Shown here: piece after piece, positions 40,663 to 50,461 of the stretch
How the letters are laid out: every line of letters begins with the position of its first letter
Position numbering within the stretch: position 1 is the first letter of the stretch
Origin: Gammaproteobacteria bacterium
GTDB lineage: Bacteria > Pseudomonadota > Gammaproteobacteria > Thiohalomonadales > Thiohalomonadaceae
Length of the DNA: 50,461 nucleotides
Assembly (NCBI GenBank): GCA_026196575.1
Contig: JAPHSX010000018.1
Coordinates: 1-50,461 of the forward strand
Reading direction: 5' to 3'
The notes under the pieces: generated by a model
The model's input: only the letters and a program-made list of their open reading frames with translations
What the model was told of the DNA's origin: nothing
Database searches by the model: none
Program-made: the position numbers and the translations under genes

Positions 40663-41764
40663 TCAGTAATTCCTTAATCACGGCGATTACACGAACTTGG
40701 TCGGCATAGTTCATATCGTGGTAGCTAGGCAAGTTGATTGCCCTATCTGGAATTGACCATGCGTGGATATTCTTGAGAACCGGATCGAACATCGGCAAGC
40801 TGGACAATGGCCAAAAGAACACCCGCGCATCGGCATTTTCGGACGCAAAGGCCGCCTGTAGGTTTTCTCGCGTGATACCGGTTTCCGGGGCGAAGACCAC
40901 CGTTGGCATCCACGCGCCATTCACTGTCCCTTTTGGTTCCGGGTTCATGCTGATCCCTGGTAGTCCTGCCAACCGCTCGCGATAGGTGGCTAGAATTTCA
41001 CGCTTTCGGCTGGTCAGTTCCTCGATGCGCTCCATCTGGGCGCAGCCGATGGCGGCCTGGATATTCGACATCTTGTATTTGAAACCGATCATGTCGGGCC
41101 AGAACTGTTTGGTTTGCCCCCTTGCCCGACCGTGGTTGCTCAAGGTGAGAACATGCTCGTAGAGTTCCGGGTCGTTGGTGACGAACATCCCCCCCTCTCC
41201 TGTCGTCAGGGTCTTGGTTCCGTGAAAGGAGAATGCCCCGAACGCCCCCATCGATCCTGCTCGCTTGCCGTGATAGACCGAGCCGATGGCCTCGGCGGCA
41301 TCTTCGATGACAGGTATGCCATGCTTTTCGCCGATTGCCAACAGACGATCCATGTCGCACAAATTACCATACAGGTGAACTGCAACGATAGCCTTGGTGC
41401 GTGGCGTAATAGCCCTCTCAACTTGCTCCGGGTCGATACACCATGAATCTTCAAGGATGTCGACAAATACCGGTTTTGCCCCAAGATTGACAATCGGCGA
41501 GGTGGTGGCAACCCAGTTGGTATCCGCCATGATGACTTCATCACCGGAACCGATACCCAATGCCGCCATTCCCATATGCAAGGCGCCGGTGCAGCTTGAG
41601 GTGGCTATGGTGTACTTAACGCCAAGATGTTCCTTGAAGGCGGCCTCGAAACGGTTGATATAGTCGTAACAATGATCGCCCCACCCGTTGGCAGTGGCAT
41701 CGGTTGCATAGCGCACTTCAAGTTCTGTAATGGATGGTTTGGTGTAGAGAATTCGACTGCTCAT
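40655..41764 (-). CDS. DegT/DnrJ/EryC1/StrS sugar aminotransferase
   Basis: A 369-residue PLP-dependent aminotransferase acting on keto-sugars of nucleotide sugars. ATSSCTGALHMGMAALGIG binds the cofactor phosphate, VIEDAAEAIGS supplies Asp155, and SFHGTKTLTTGEGGMF has the Schiff-base Lys184. The expected substrate here is the C4 (or C3) ketone of a CDP-6-deoxyhexose. The gene lies 40 bases after the C-methyltransferase gene. Confidence 0.92.
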   Translation of the reverse strand: MSSRILYTKPSITELEVRYATDATANGWGDHCYDYINRFEAAFKEHLGVKYTIATSSCTGALHMGMAALGIGSGDEVIMADTNWVATTSPIVNLGAKPVFVDILEDSWCIDPEQVERAITPRTKAIVAVHLYGNLCDMDRLLAIGEKHGIPVIEDAAEAIGSVYHGKRAGSMGAFGAFSFHGTKTLTTGEGGMFVTNDPELYEHVLTLSNHGRARGQTKQFWPDMIGFKYKMSNIQAAIGCAQMERIEELTSRKREILATYRERLAGLPGISMNPEPKGTVNGAWMPTVVFAPETGITRENLQAAFASENADARVFFWPLSSLPMFDPVLKNIHAWSIPDRAINLPSYHDMNYADQVRVIAVIKELLNG

Positions 41765-41804
41765 GGCTATTGTTTCACATAAGTCGGCGCTGGCGGAGCG
41801 GCGT

Positions 41805-43031
41805 TTAATCGAGAATCACCAGGTTGGGCACGGCAGTGACGAACTGGGTGCCTTGTGCGTTAAGTGTTGCATTTTGTTGCCTGACTTCCGTGGCGATATT
41901 CCAAGGCAGGATCAGGACGAAATCCGGTTGTTGCGCCCGCAATGCCTGTGGTGACAGGATCGGGATGTGACTGCCCGGCATAAATTTCCCCTGCTTGGCC
42001 TCTGCCGCATCGCATACAAAGGGTAACAGATCTGGTTTGATGCCGGCGTAATTGAGTAGGGTGTTGCCTTTGGCGGCGGCACCGTAGGCAGCCACTTTGT
42101 TGCCGGCACGTTTTTGTTCGATCAGGAATAGCAGCAAATCGTCTTTGACCCTGTCCGCTTTTGCCTGGAAGGTTTGATAGGTCTCAAGCGCCCGCAGGCC
42201 GCGGTCACTCTCTTCGTCAATCAGTTTGGCTACTGCCCCACCGGTCTGTCGTGGATCATCTTCGTGGCATCCATAGATGCGCAGGCTGCCACCATGAGTA
42301 GGCAGCTCTTCAGCGTGCCAGAGACGCAAACCTGCGGCTTGGAATATGCGGCTTGTGGTATGGAGCGAGAGGTAGGAGAAGTGTTCGTGGTAGACCGTGT
42401 CGAATTGGGTGTGCTCAATCAGGCGCATCAGGTGCGGGAATTCCAGGGTGATAGTGCCGCCCGGTTTGAGTGCGGCCTTGAGGCCTTTGGTGAAATCGTT
42501 GATGTCCGGTACATGGGCATAGACGTTGTTGCCCGCGATCAGATCGGCTTGTTTTCCGTCAGCGGCGAGTTGTTTGCCCAGTGCTTCGCCGAAAAATTTC
42601 CGCAGTACGGGGATGCCGAGTTGTTCCGCCGCCTTCGCCGTACTGTCGGTGGGCTCGATGCCGAGGCATGGGATACCCGCGGCGACAAAATTTCTGAGCA
42701 GGTAGCCATCGTTGGACGCGACTTCGATTACACGACTCTCACTGTTGAGACCTAACTCCTCGATCATCTTGTCCGAATAGCGCTTGGCGTGAGCCAGCCA
42801 GCTTGATGAGGTGCTGGAGAAGTAGGCGTAATCGGGGCTGAACAGCTCATCAACCTGGGCATAGTCCTCCGTCTGCACCAGCCAGCACTGGTCGCAGACC
42901 CTGACCTTGAGTGGGTAATATTTTTCGGGACGGTTCAGATCCTCTGCCGTCAGGTAGGCATTCGAGGGCGGGGCGAAGCCAAGGTCGAGAAAGGTATGGA
43001 TAAGCGGGGCTTCGCAGTGGCGACAATTCAT
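41805..43031 (-). CDS. Sugar C-methyltransferase (NovU/TylC3/EvaC type)
   Basis: A 408-residue three-part methyltransferase: N-terminal zinc site Cys3, Cys6, Cys46 and Cys49; SAM-binding domain with VIEVASNDGYLL (101-112); catalytic-type YHEHFSYL with Tyr214, His215, Glu216 and His217; and the C-terminal domain with NKVAAYGAAAKGNTLLNY. These enzymes add a methyl to carbon 3 or 5 of 4-keto-6-deoxy sugars to make branched sugars. It overlaps the epimerase gene as ATGA. Which carbon is used cannot be told from sequence. Confidence 0.88.
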   Translation of the reverse strand: MNCRHCEAPLIHTFLDLGFAPPSNAYLTAEDLNRPEKYYPLKVRVCDQCWLVQTEDYAQVDELFSPDYAYFSSTSSSWLAHAKRYSDKMIEELGLNSESRVIEVASNDGYLLRNFVAAGIPCLGIEPTDSTAKAAEQLGIPVLRKFFGEALGKQLAADGKQADLIAGNNVYAHVPDINDFTKGLKAALKPGGTITLEFPHLMRLIEHTQFDTVYHEHFSYLSLHTTSRIFQAAGLRLWHAEELPTHGGSLRIYGCHEDDPRQTGGAVAKLIDEESDRGLRALETYQTFQAKADRVKDDLLLFLIEQKRAGNKVAAYGAAAKGNTLLNYAGIKPDLLPFVCDAAEAKQGKFMPGSHIPILSPQALRAQQPDFVLILPWNIATEVRQQNATLNAQGTQFVTAVPNLVILD

Positions 43032-43579
43032 GCCGGGATTCCGTGAAAGTCGGCTGTAAGAAGAGGGTGGTGCGCGTCACGCGGCGAGAGATCGGTAACC
43101 GGTAGTGGCCAACGAATGCCGAGCCGTGGATCGTCGTGGCGCACCCCGTCCTCCGCCTCTGGGACATAGAAGGCTGTGTGAAGATAGAGTAATTCGCTCT
43201 CTTCGTCGAGTACCTGGAAACCGTGGGCACAGCCCTCCGGAATGATTAGCATGTATGCGTTTTCTGGGGTGAGCTCCTCGGCGTGCCACTTGAGGAAGCT
43301 TGGTGAGTTTCTGCGCAGGTCAATGGCGATGTCCCACACGCGGCCCCTGAGACAACGTACCAGCTTCATTTCGGCATGAGGCGGGTTCTGATAGTGCATA
43401 CCGCGCACGGCGCCAACCTTGGCGGTTCGGGAGTGGTTGATCTGCACAATGCGGCGCGAACCCAGGAGGGAGGCCAATTCGCGTTCGCAGTAGAGGCGCG
43501 TGAAGGCGCCGCGTGGATCAATGTGTGGCGTAACCTCGATCCGCATGACTCCCGGAATAGCGGTAGTGGCGATCCTCAT
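43028..43579 (-). CDS. RmlC-type 4-keto-6-deoxy-hexose 3- and/or 5-epimerase
   Basis: A 183-residue cupin of the dTDP-4-dehydrorhamnose 3,5-epimerase family; the ATG at 43579 (MRIATTAIPGVMRI) overlaps the rfbG stop, and the longer frame upstream lies in rfbG. VRGMHYQNPP holds His62 and LLYLHTAFY holds Tyr132, the residues expected for catalysis. Since the neighbours make CDP- rather than dTDP-sugars, the substrate is probably CDP-4-keto-6-deoxyglucose or its methylated form. Confidence 0.88.
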   Translation of the reverse strand: MRIATTAIPGVMRIEVTPHIDPRGAFTRLYCERELASLLGSRRIVQINHSRTAKVGAVRGMHYQNPPHAEMKLVRCLRGRVWDIAIDLRRNSPSFLKWHAEELTPENAYMLIIPEGCAHGFQVLDEESELLYLHTAFYVPEAEDGVRHDDPRLGIRWPLPVTDLSPRDAHHPLLTADFHGIPA

Positions 43580-44655
43580 TGGCGTGCCCACGCGATATTG
43601 GCTTGTCTGGCGTCCTCGATGTAGGTGGCCAACTGTTGACGGCTGATGGTCTCCCCGTCTTCCAGCTGGGCGCGATACCACTTCGCGGTGGCTGCAAGCG
43701 TGGTGTCGAGTTGCCACACCGGTTGCCAGTCGAGTGTGCGGCGTGCCTTGGCGCTGTCCAGATAGAGCAGGGTGGCCTCGTGCGGCTGCGGTGTGGAGAT
43801 GATCTCCCAGTGCATGGCAGGCCAGTGCCGGCTGAGTTTCTGCAACACCTCGGCTACGCTGCGGTTGCCTTCCGGTTCCGGGCCAAAATTCCAGGCTGCC
43901 GCGAATGTTCCGTCTTTCTCCAGCAGGCGTTGGCCAAGCATGAGATAGCCGCTGAGCGATTCCAGCACATGTTGCCAGGGACGCGTGGCTTCGGGTGAGC
44001 GAATTTCGAGGGATTGTCCCGTGGTGACGGCGCGCACCAAGTCGGGGATCAGGCGATCCTCGGACCAGTCGCCGCCGCCGATGACGTTGCCGGCGCGGGC
44101 GGTGGCGAGCAGCGGTGCATCGGGCATATTGAAGAAGGCGCTACGATAGCTGGCGGCAACCAGTTCAGCCCCGGCTTTCGAGGCGCTATAGGGATCATGG
44201 CCGCCGAGACGGTCGTTCTCGCGGTAGCCCCAGGGCCACTCCTGGTTTTCGTAACATTTGTCGGTGGTGATGGTGACGATGGCGCGCACGCTGGGCTCTT
44301 GGCGGCAGGCTTCCAGCACGTTCGCCGTTCCCATGACATTGATGGACCAGGTCTCCAGCGGCTCCCGGTAGGACCGCCTGACCAGGGGCTGGGCGGCCAG
44401 ATGGAATACGATCTCTGGCCGTGTTTCACTGAACACATGGCGGATCGCATCCACGCCGCGAATGTCGAGGCGACGATCGTCAATGGGTAATTTGAGCAGA
44501 TCCCAGTGGTTGGGCTGGCCTTCCGGTGGTAGCGAAACGCCCGTCACCTCGGCGCCGAGTTCATGCAGCCAGAGGGCGAGCCAGCTTCCCTTGAAACCGG
44601 TATGGCCGGTGAGCAGAACACGCTTGCCACGATAGATGTCGGCGAACGGTGTCAT
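43576..44655 (-). CDS. rfbG: CDP-glucose 4,6-dehydratase
   Basis: A 359-residue extended short-chain dehydrogenase that turns CDP-glucose into CDP-4-keto-6-deoxyglucose. The NAD-binding GHTGFKG (17-23), Thr131-Asp132-Lys133 and Tyr156...Lys160 (DPYSASK) are present. The match to RfbG is stronger than to RmlB: LTGHTGFKGSWLALWL and the CYEN segment are typical. It overlaps rfbF by ATGA at its start and the epimerase by ATGA at its end. Confidence 0.94.
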   Translation of the reverse strand: MTPFADIYRGKRVLLTGHTGFKGSWLALWLHELGAEVTGVSLPPEGQPNHWDLLKLPIDDRRLDIRGVDAIRHVFSETRPEIVFHLAAQPLVRRSYREPLETWSINVMGTANVLEACRQEPSVRAIVTITTDKCYENQEWPWGYRENDRLGGHDPYSASKAGAELVAASYRSAFFNMPDAPLLATARAGNVIGGGDWSEDRLIPDLVRAVTTGQSLEIRSPEATRPWQHVLESLSGYLMLGQRLLEKDGTFAAAWNFGPEPEGNRSVAEVLQKLSRHWPAMHWEIISTPQPHEATLLYLDSAKARRTLDWQPVWQLDTTLAATAKWYRAQLEDGETISRQQLATYIEDARQANIAWARQ

Positions 44656-45425
44656 TCCCAGCACTTCCAGGGTGCGTTACCGGAGTCCCATCGTTGTTCG
44701 AGGTGGGTCTTGTCGCGCAGGGTATCCATGGGTTGCCAGAATCCCCGATGCTCGAAGGCCTTGAGTTGACCCTGATTGGCGATGGCCGTCAGTGGCGCCC
44801 CTTCCCATGAGGTCTTGTCACCCTCGATGAAGTCCAGCACCTTGGGATTCAGAATAAAGAAACCACCGTTGATCCAGGCGCCATCACCCGGGGGTTTCTC
44901 CTGAAAGCCGAGCACGGCATCACCTGCGCGCACCAAGGCACCATAGCGGCCAGGAGGTTGTACTGCGGTGACGGTGGCCAGTTTGCCATGGCGCTGATGA
45001 AAATCGAGTTGGGCTGTAATGTCTATATCCGCGACGCCGTCACCATAGGTGAAGCAAAAGGCCTCGTCATTTTTGATGTATTCGGCCACACGTTTCAGGC
45101 GTCCACCGGTAAGGGTTTCGTCACCTGTATCCACCAGGGTGACTCGCCACGGTTCGGCCTTCCTTTGATGAACCTCCATTTGGTTGTTGTTCATGTCGAA
45201 GGTGACGTCGGACATGTGCAGAAAGTAGTTGGCGAAGTACTCCTTGATAACATAACCCTTGTAGCCGCAGCAGATGATGAAATCATTCACGCCATGGGCG
45301 GAATAAATCTTCATGATGTGCCATAAAATAGGACGGCCGCCAATTTCGATCATGGGCTTTGGCTTGAGGTGTGTCTCTTCGGAAATTCGGGTGCCAAGGC
45401 CACCGGCGAGAATGACGGCTTTCAT
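44652..45425 (-). CDS. rfbF: Glucose-1-phosphate cytidylyltransferase
   Basis: A 257-residue nucleotidyltransferase making CDP-glucose from CTP and glucose-1-phosphate. MKAVILAGGLGTRISEETH, KPKPMIEIGGRPILWHIM and FCFTYGDGVADID are family hallmarks. The ATG at 45425 is preferred; an in-frame ATG at 45449 would add eight residues, and neither has a clear ribosome binding site. It heads the leftward sugar operon. Confidence 0.95.
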   Translation of the reverse strand: MKAVILAGGLGTRISEETHLKPKPMIEIGGRPILWHIMKIYSAHGVNDFIICCGYKGYVIKEYFANYFLHMSDVTFDMNNNQMEVHQRKAEPWRVTLVDTGDETLTGGRLKRVAEYIKNDEAFCFTYGDGVADIDITAQLDFHQRHGKLATVTAVQPPGRYGALVRAGDAVLGFQEKPPGDGAWINGGFFILNPKVLDFIEGDKTSWEGAPLTAIANQGQLKAFEHRGFWQPMDTLRDKTHLEQRWDSGNAPWKCWE

Positions 45426-45463
45426 AGGGATAAGTCTGTTTTCACCCATGTTATTGATTGAAC

Positions 45464-45469
45464 ATTATA
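45464..45469 (-). promoter_or_regulatory. Candidate -10 box for the CDP-sugar operon
   Basis: The minus strand reads a perfect TATAAT at 45469-45464, which would place the transcription start about 30 bases before the rfbF ATG. No good -35 box lies 16-18 bases upstream, so the promoter may be weak or need an activator. Confidence 0.4.
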
Positions 45470-45568
45470 TGGCAATTGGCTGCCCAGGATTGTGAAACAT
45501 ATCCGGGTTTTATATTCATACCACTGCCCTGAAATGCACTCCTCACCGGTTTTGGGGCGGTTGCGCGC

Positions 45569-46087
45569 TTACCGTGTCCGAGCAGAGGTGCGACGATACT
45601 TCGTCCCATGGCACTTGGGGCAGGGGGGGATGTGGCCGGTATGGTGAAAGTGCAGATGCTCGCCGCACCCCTTGCACTCCAGGGTGCCGATGCCGACGAT
45701 CTCCCCGGTGTGCCATTCGCCAAGGGCGGTGGCGCGTTGTTCCAGCCGGTCTAGTTCCAGCCGGGTCTGATCGACCATCTGCGCGAACATATCGGCCAGA
45801 CTCTGCTCCACCACCTCCAGGTCGAAGCGCAACCAGTCGCGCAGTTCGTTGCCCGACTGGTTGATGAAGTCGGCGGCATCGTGCAGGTCGCGCAGTACAT
45901 ACTCACTCACCTCTTCGGCCTCCTCGCGGCTCAGCTCCCCCAGCTCGGTGGCTTTCTCCATGGCGGCATCGACGCCGTGACGCAGCCCTTGGCCGGCTGC
46001 TGCCATGGTTTCGCGCGCGCGCTCCAGCATCAGGTTGTAGGCGACGGTCAGTTTGCTATCCAGCCCCGGAATGTTTTTGTCGCTCAT
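45569..46087 (-). CDS. ybeL: Zinc-ribbon protein YbeL (DUF1451)
   Basis: A 172-residue protein with a long, mostly helical and acidic N-terminal part (about 1-130) and a C-terminal zinc ribbon, LECKGCGEHL then PPCPKCHGTKYRR. It matches the DUF1451/YbeL family, of unknown function, which is found beside leuS in E. coli as well. It diverges from leuS, with 143 bases between. GC and codon use return to the level of the surrounding chromosome here. Confidence 0.88.
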   Translation of the reverse strand: MSDKNIPGLDSKLTVAYNLMLERARETMAAAGQGLRHGVDAAMEKATELGELSREEAEEVSEYVLRDLHDAADFINQSGNELRDWLRFDLEVVEQSLADMFAQMVDQTRLELDRLEQRATALGEWHTGEIVGIGTLECKGCGEHLHFHHTGHIPPCPKCHGTKYRRTSARTR

Positions 46088-46215
46088 GATTCTCTCCCCT
46101 GTCGGCTTGTCATGGCCTCAGTGTGAACCATGCACCGGTTCGTGCCAAGGGTGTGCGCTCTCTGTTGTTCCGCCGCGTGCGGGTGCGGTATCCTTGCAGG
46201 CTTGTTTTCAGTTAA

Positions 46216-48750
<2,535 letters not shown>

Positions 48751-48759
48751 GAGTTGCTG

Positions 48760-49329
48760 ATGCCGCGCCCTCGCTACCTTGCGTTCGTCCTGTTGTTTCT
48801 GCTGCTGAGTGGTTGCGGTTTTCACCTGCGCGGCAGCGTGGTGCTGCCGCAAGTCATGGCCCGCACCCACATCGTGGCCGAGCGTGCCGTCGCGCTCGGT
48901 TATGAGCTGGAGGGGATGCTGCGGGCGGCGGGCGGCGAGGTGGTGCGCGAGCGGGCCGAGGCGACGGCCGTGCTGACACTGCACGAGGAGCGGCTGGGCA
49001 GCCGTGTACTCACCCTCGATGCACAGGGTCGTGCCAGTGGTCAGCTGCTGACCCTGCTGGCGAGTTACAGTCTGGTGGACGGTGCAGGGGTGCCGCTGGT
49101 TGAGGGCGAGGGGGTGCGTATCGAGCGCGAATACAGCTTTGACCCGGACAATGTCCTCGCCCAGGGGGGCGAGACGGCGCAACTGCACGAGGAGATGCGC
49201 CGTCAGGCGGCGCAACAGATCCTGCGCCGGGTGCGTGCCCTCAGCCGCCTGGCGGGTCAGAACAGTGCAACACTCAGCAGCCAGGACGCCGCCCCGCCCA
49301 GTGGCCAGAGCGACGCTCTGGAGCAATGA
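48760..49329 (+). CDS. lptE: LPS-assembly lipoprotein LptE
   Basis: LptE (RlpB) of 189 residues, the outer-membrane lipoprotein that plugs the LptD barrel and helps place LPS at the surface. The signal peptide ends in the lipobox LLSGC with Cys19, followed by GFHLRGS, which is diagnostic. The ATG at 48760 follows AGGAG at good spacing; a TTG at 48754 is less likely. It overlaps holA as ATGA. Confidence 0.94.
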   Translation: MPRPRYLAFVLLFLLLSGCGFHLRGSVVLPQVMARTHIVAERAVALGYELEGMLRAAGGEVVRERAEATAVLTLHEERLGSRVLTLDAQGRASGQLLTLLASYSLVDGAGVPLVEGEGVRIEREYSFDPDNVLAQGGETAQLHEEMRRQAAQQILRRVRALSRLAGQNSATLSSQDAAPPSGQSDALEQ

Positions 49330-50351
49330 AACTCTATCTGGAGAAACTACACGACCACCTGCAACAGGGGCTGCGTCCGCTCTATCTGCTGAGTGGCGAT
49401 GAGCCGCTGCAACTGGGCGAGGCGGCCGATGCGATCCGCGCCGCCGCCCGCGCCCACGGCTTCGCCGGGCGCGAGGTGATGCACGCCGAGGGCAACTTCG
49501 ACTGGAGCGCCCTCGCCAGCGCCTCCAACACCCTCTCCCTTTTTGCCGAGCAGCGCCTCATCGATCTGCGCCTGCCGAGCGGCAAGCCCGGCAAGGAGGG
49601 GGGGGCGGCGCTCAGCGACTACGCCGCCAACCTGCCGCCCGATACGGTGCTGCTGGTGAGCAGTGGCAAACTCGACAAGACGGCGCAGAACAGCAAGTGG
49701 TTCAAGGCGCTGGACAAGGTGGGGGTGACACTACAGGTGTGGCCCGTGGAGCCGGCGGCGCTGCCGCAGTGGGTGGCGCAGCGTATGCGCACACGCGGTC
49801 TTGCCGCCACACCGGAGGCGGCCCGGCTGCTGGCCGAGCGGGTGGAGGGAAATATGCTGGCCGCCGCGCAGGAGGTGGAGAAGCTGCGCCTGCTCTATGG
49901 GGAAAAGGGGGGCGAGGCGACGGTCGATGTGGCGATGGTAGAGCAGGGGGTGGCCGACAGCGCCCGCTACGATATCTTTGAGCTGGTCGATACCGCCCTG
50001 CTGGGAGACGCCGCGCGGGTGGCCCGCGTGCTGGAGGGGCTCAAGGGCGAGGGGGTGGAGCCGATCCTCATTTTGTGGGCACTGGTGCGCGAAATTCGCG
50101 CGCTGGAGGAGATGGCCTGGGAGGTGGAGCACGGCGCCAGTGTCGATGCGGTGCTGAAGGCGCGCTGGGTGTGGGAGAAGCGCAAGCCGGCGGTGCGGGC
50201 CGGGCTGAAGCGCCACAACACGCGCCGCTGGTCGCAGTTGCTGCGCCGCGCGGCGCGTATCGACCGTATGGCCAAGGGGGCCGAACCGGGTGAGCCACGG
50301 GACGAGTTGCTACAATTGGCGCTATTGATAGCCGGTGTCAGGTTATTCTAG
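49326..50351 (+). CDS. holA: DNA polymerase III subunit delta
   Basis: HolA of 341 residues (E. coli 343), the clamp-loader subunit that opens the beta clamp. LRPLYLLSGDEPLQLGEAADAIR at the N-terminus (in blocks LYLLSGDEPLQ and EAADAIR) and the segment GLAATPEAARLLAERVEGNM mark the family. It ends the leuS-lptE-holA unit; nadD, which often follows, is not within the window. Confidence 0.95.
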   Translation: MKLYLEKLHDHLQQGLRPLYLLSGDEPLQLGEAADAIRAAARAHGFAGREVMHAEGNFDWSALASASNTLSLFAEQRLIDLRLPSGKPGKEGGAALSDYAANLPPDTVLLVSSGKLDKTAQNSKWFKALDKVGVTLQVWPVEPAALPQWVAQRMRTRGLAATPEAARLLAERVEGNMLAAAQEVEKLRLLYGEKGGEATVDVAMVEQGVADSARYDIFELVDTALLGDAARVARVLEGLKGEGVEPILILWALVREIRALEEMAWEVEHGASVDAVLKARWVWEKRKPAVRAGLKRHNTRRWSQLLRRAARIDRMAKGAEPGEPRDELLQLALLIAGVRLF

Positions 50352-50357
50352 GGGGCC

Positions 50358-50384
50358 GGTGACGGTGACAGGTGACAGGTGACA
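50358..50384. repeat. Tandem heptamer GGTGACA, about four copies
   Basis: GGTGAC at 50358 is followed by three complete GGTGACA units up to 50384. The array starts six bases after the holA stop. No gene is visible. Confidence 0.9.
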
Positions 50385-50406
50385 GTCGATTTGGCAGTTA
50401 TACTTT

Positions 50407-50461
50407 CCAGCAACCAGCAACCAGCAACCAGCAACCAGCAACCAGCAACCAGCAACCAGCA
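50407..50461. repeat. Tandem heptamer CCAGCAA, running off the window
   Basis: Seven perfect CCAGCAA units (50407-50455) and six bases of an eighth reach the window edge, so the true copy number is unknown. The unit has no relation in sequence to the GGTGACA array 22 bases upstream, but has the same length. Confidence 0.95.

Noticed and set aside
50407-50461. Repeat array as a CRISPR
   Set aside because: The units are seven bases long and directly adjacent, with no spacers and no cas genes.

Overview
The window is a stretch of bacterial chromosome from a gammaproteobacterium. The evidence is the gene order (tuf-S10-spc-alpha; rplU-rpmA-obgE-proB; ribF-ileS-lspA-fkpB-ispH; miaB-phoH-ybeY-corC-lnt; ybeL/leuS-lptE-holA), E. 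coli-type S14 and L18, a proK-like tRNA-Pro, and outer-membrane biogenesis genes (lptE, lnt, lspA). It is not an enteric: S4 carries four cysteines that E. coli S4 lacks, and GC is high. A Chromatiales-like sulfur-oxidiser lineage would fit, but the window does not prove it. Almost every gene is intact housekeeping. The only accessory block is a sugar-modification island at about 37.4-45.4 kb.

Layout. 1-13999: the end of tuf, then the S10, spc and alpha ribosomal operons on the + strand, with secY, rpmJ and rpoA, closed by a strong terminator. Recognisable promoters lie before rplN and rpsM. A GC-rich hairpin with a T-tract lies between rpsJ and rplC. 14020-19722: a SAM hydroxide adenosyltransferase (DUF62), uvrA convergent to it, then a yajR-type MFS transporter and ssb. 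19751-24485: tRNA-Pro(CGG) and ispB on the minus strand, divergent from rplU-rpmA-obgE-proB, followed by a pair of inverted REP palindromes and rpsT on the minus strand. 24586-32069: murJ, ribF, ileS, a second inverted REP pair, lspA, fkpB and ispH. 32163-37446: miaB-phoH-ybeY-corC-lnt.

37443-45425 is the accessory island. A family 2 glycosyltransferase and a polytopic membrane protein sit on the + strand, coupled to lnt. Seven convergent genes on the - strand encode glucose-1-phosphate cytidylyltransferase, CDP-glucose 4,6-dehydratase, an RmlC-type epimerase, a NovU/TylC3-type sugar C-methyltransferase, a DegT aminotransferase, a PglD/NeuD-type acyltransferase and a CmcI-type methyltransferase. 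Together they predict a CDP-linked, C-methyl-branched, N-acylated amino-dideoxy sugar, possibly O-methylated. I do not recognise it as a described pathway. The island sits where the conserved lnt-to-leuS neighbourhood would otherwise continue.

45569-50461: ybeL divergent from leuS-lptE-holA, ending in two different heptamer tandem repeats that run off the window. leuS contains a short internal low-GC patch that suggests recombination.

No CRISPR array, prophage, transposase or rRNA gene was seen. No gene-free stretch exceeds 300 bases.
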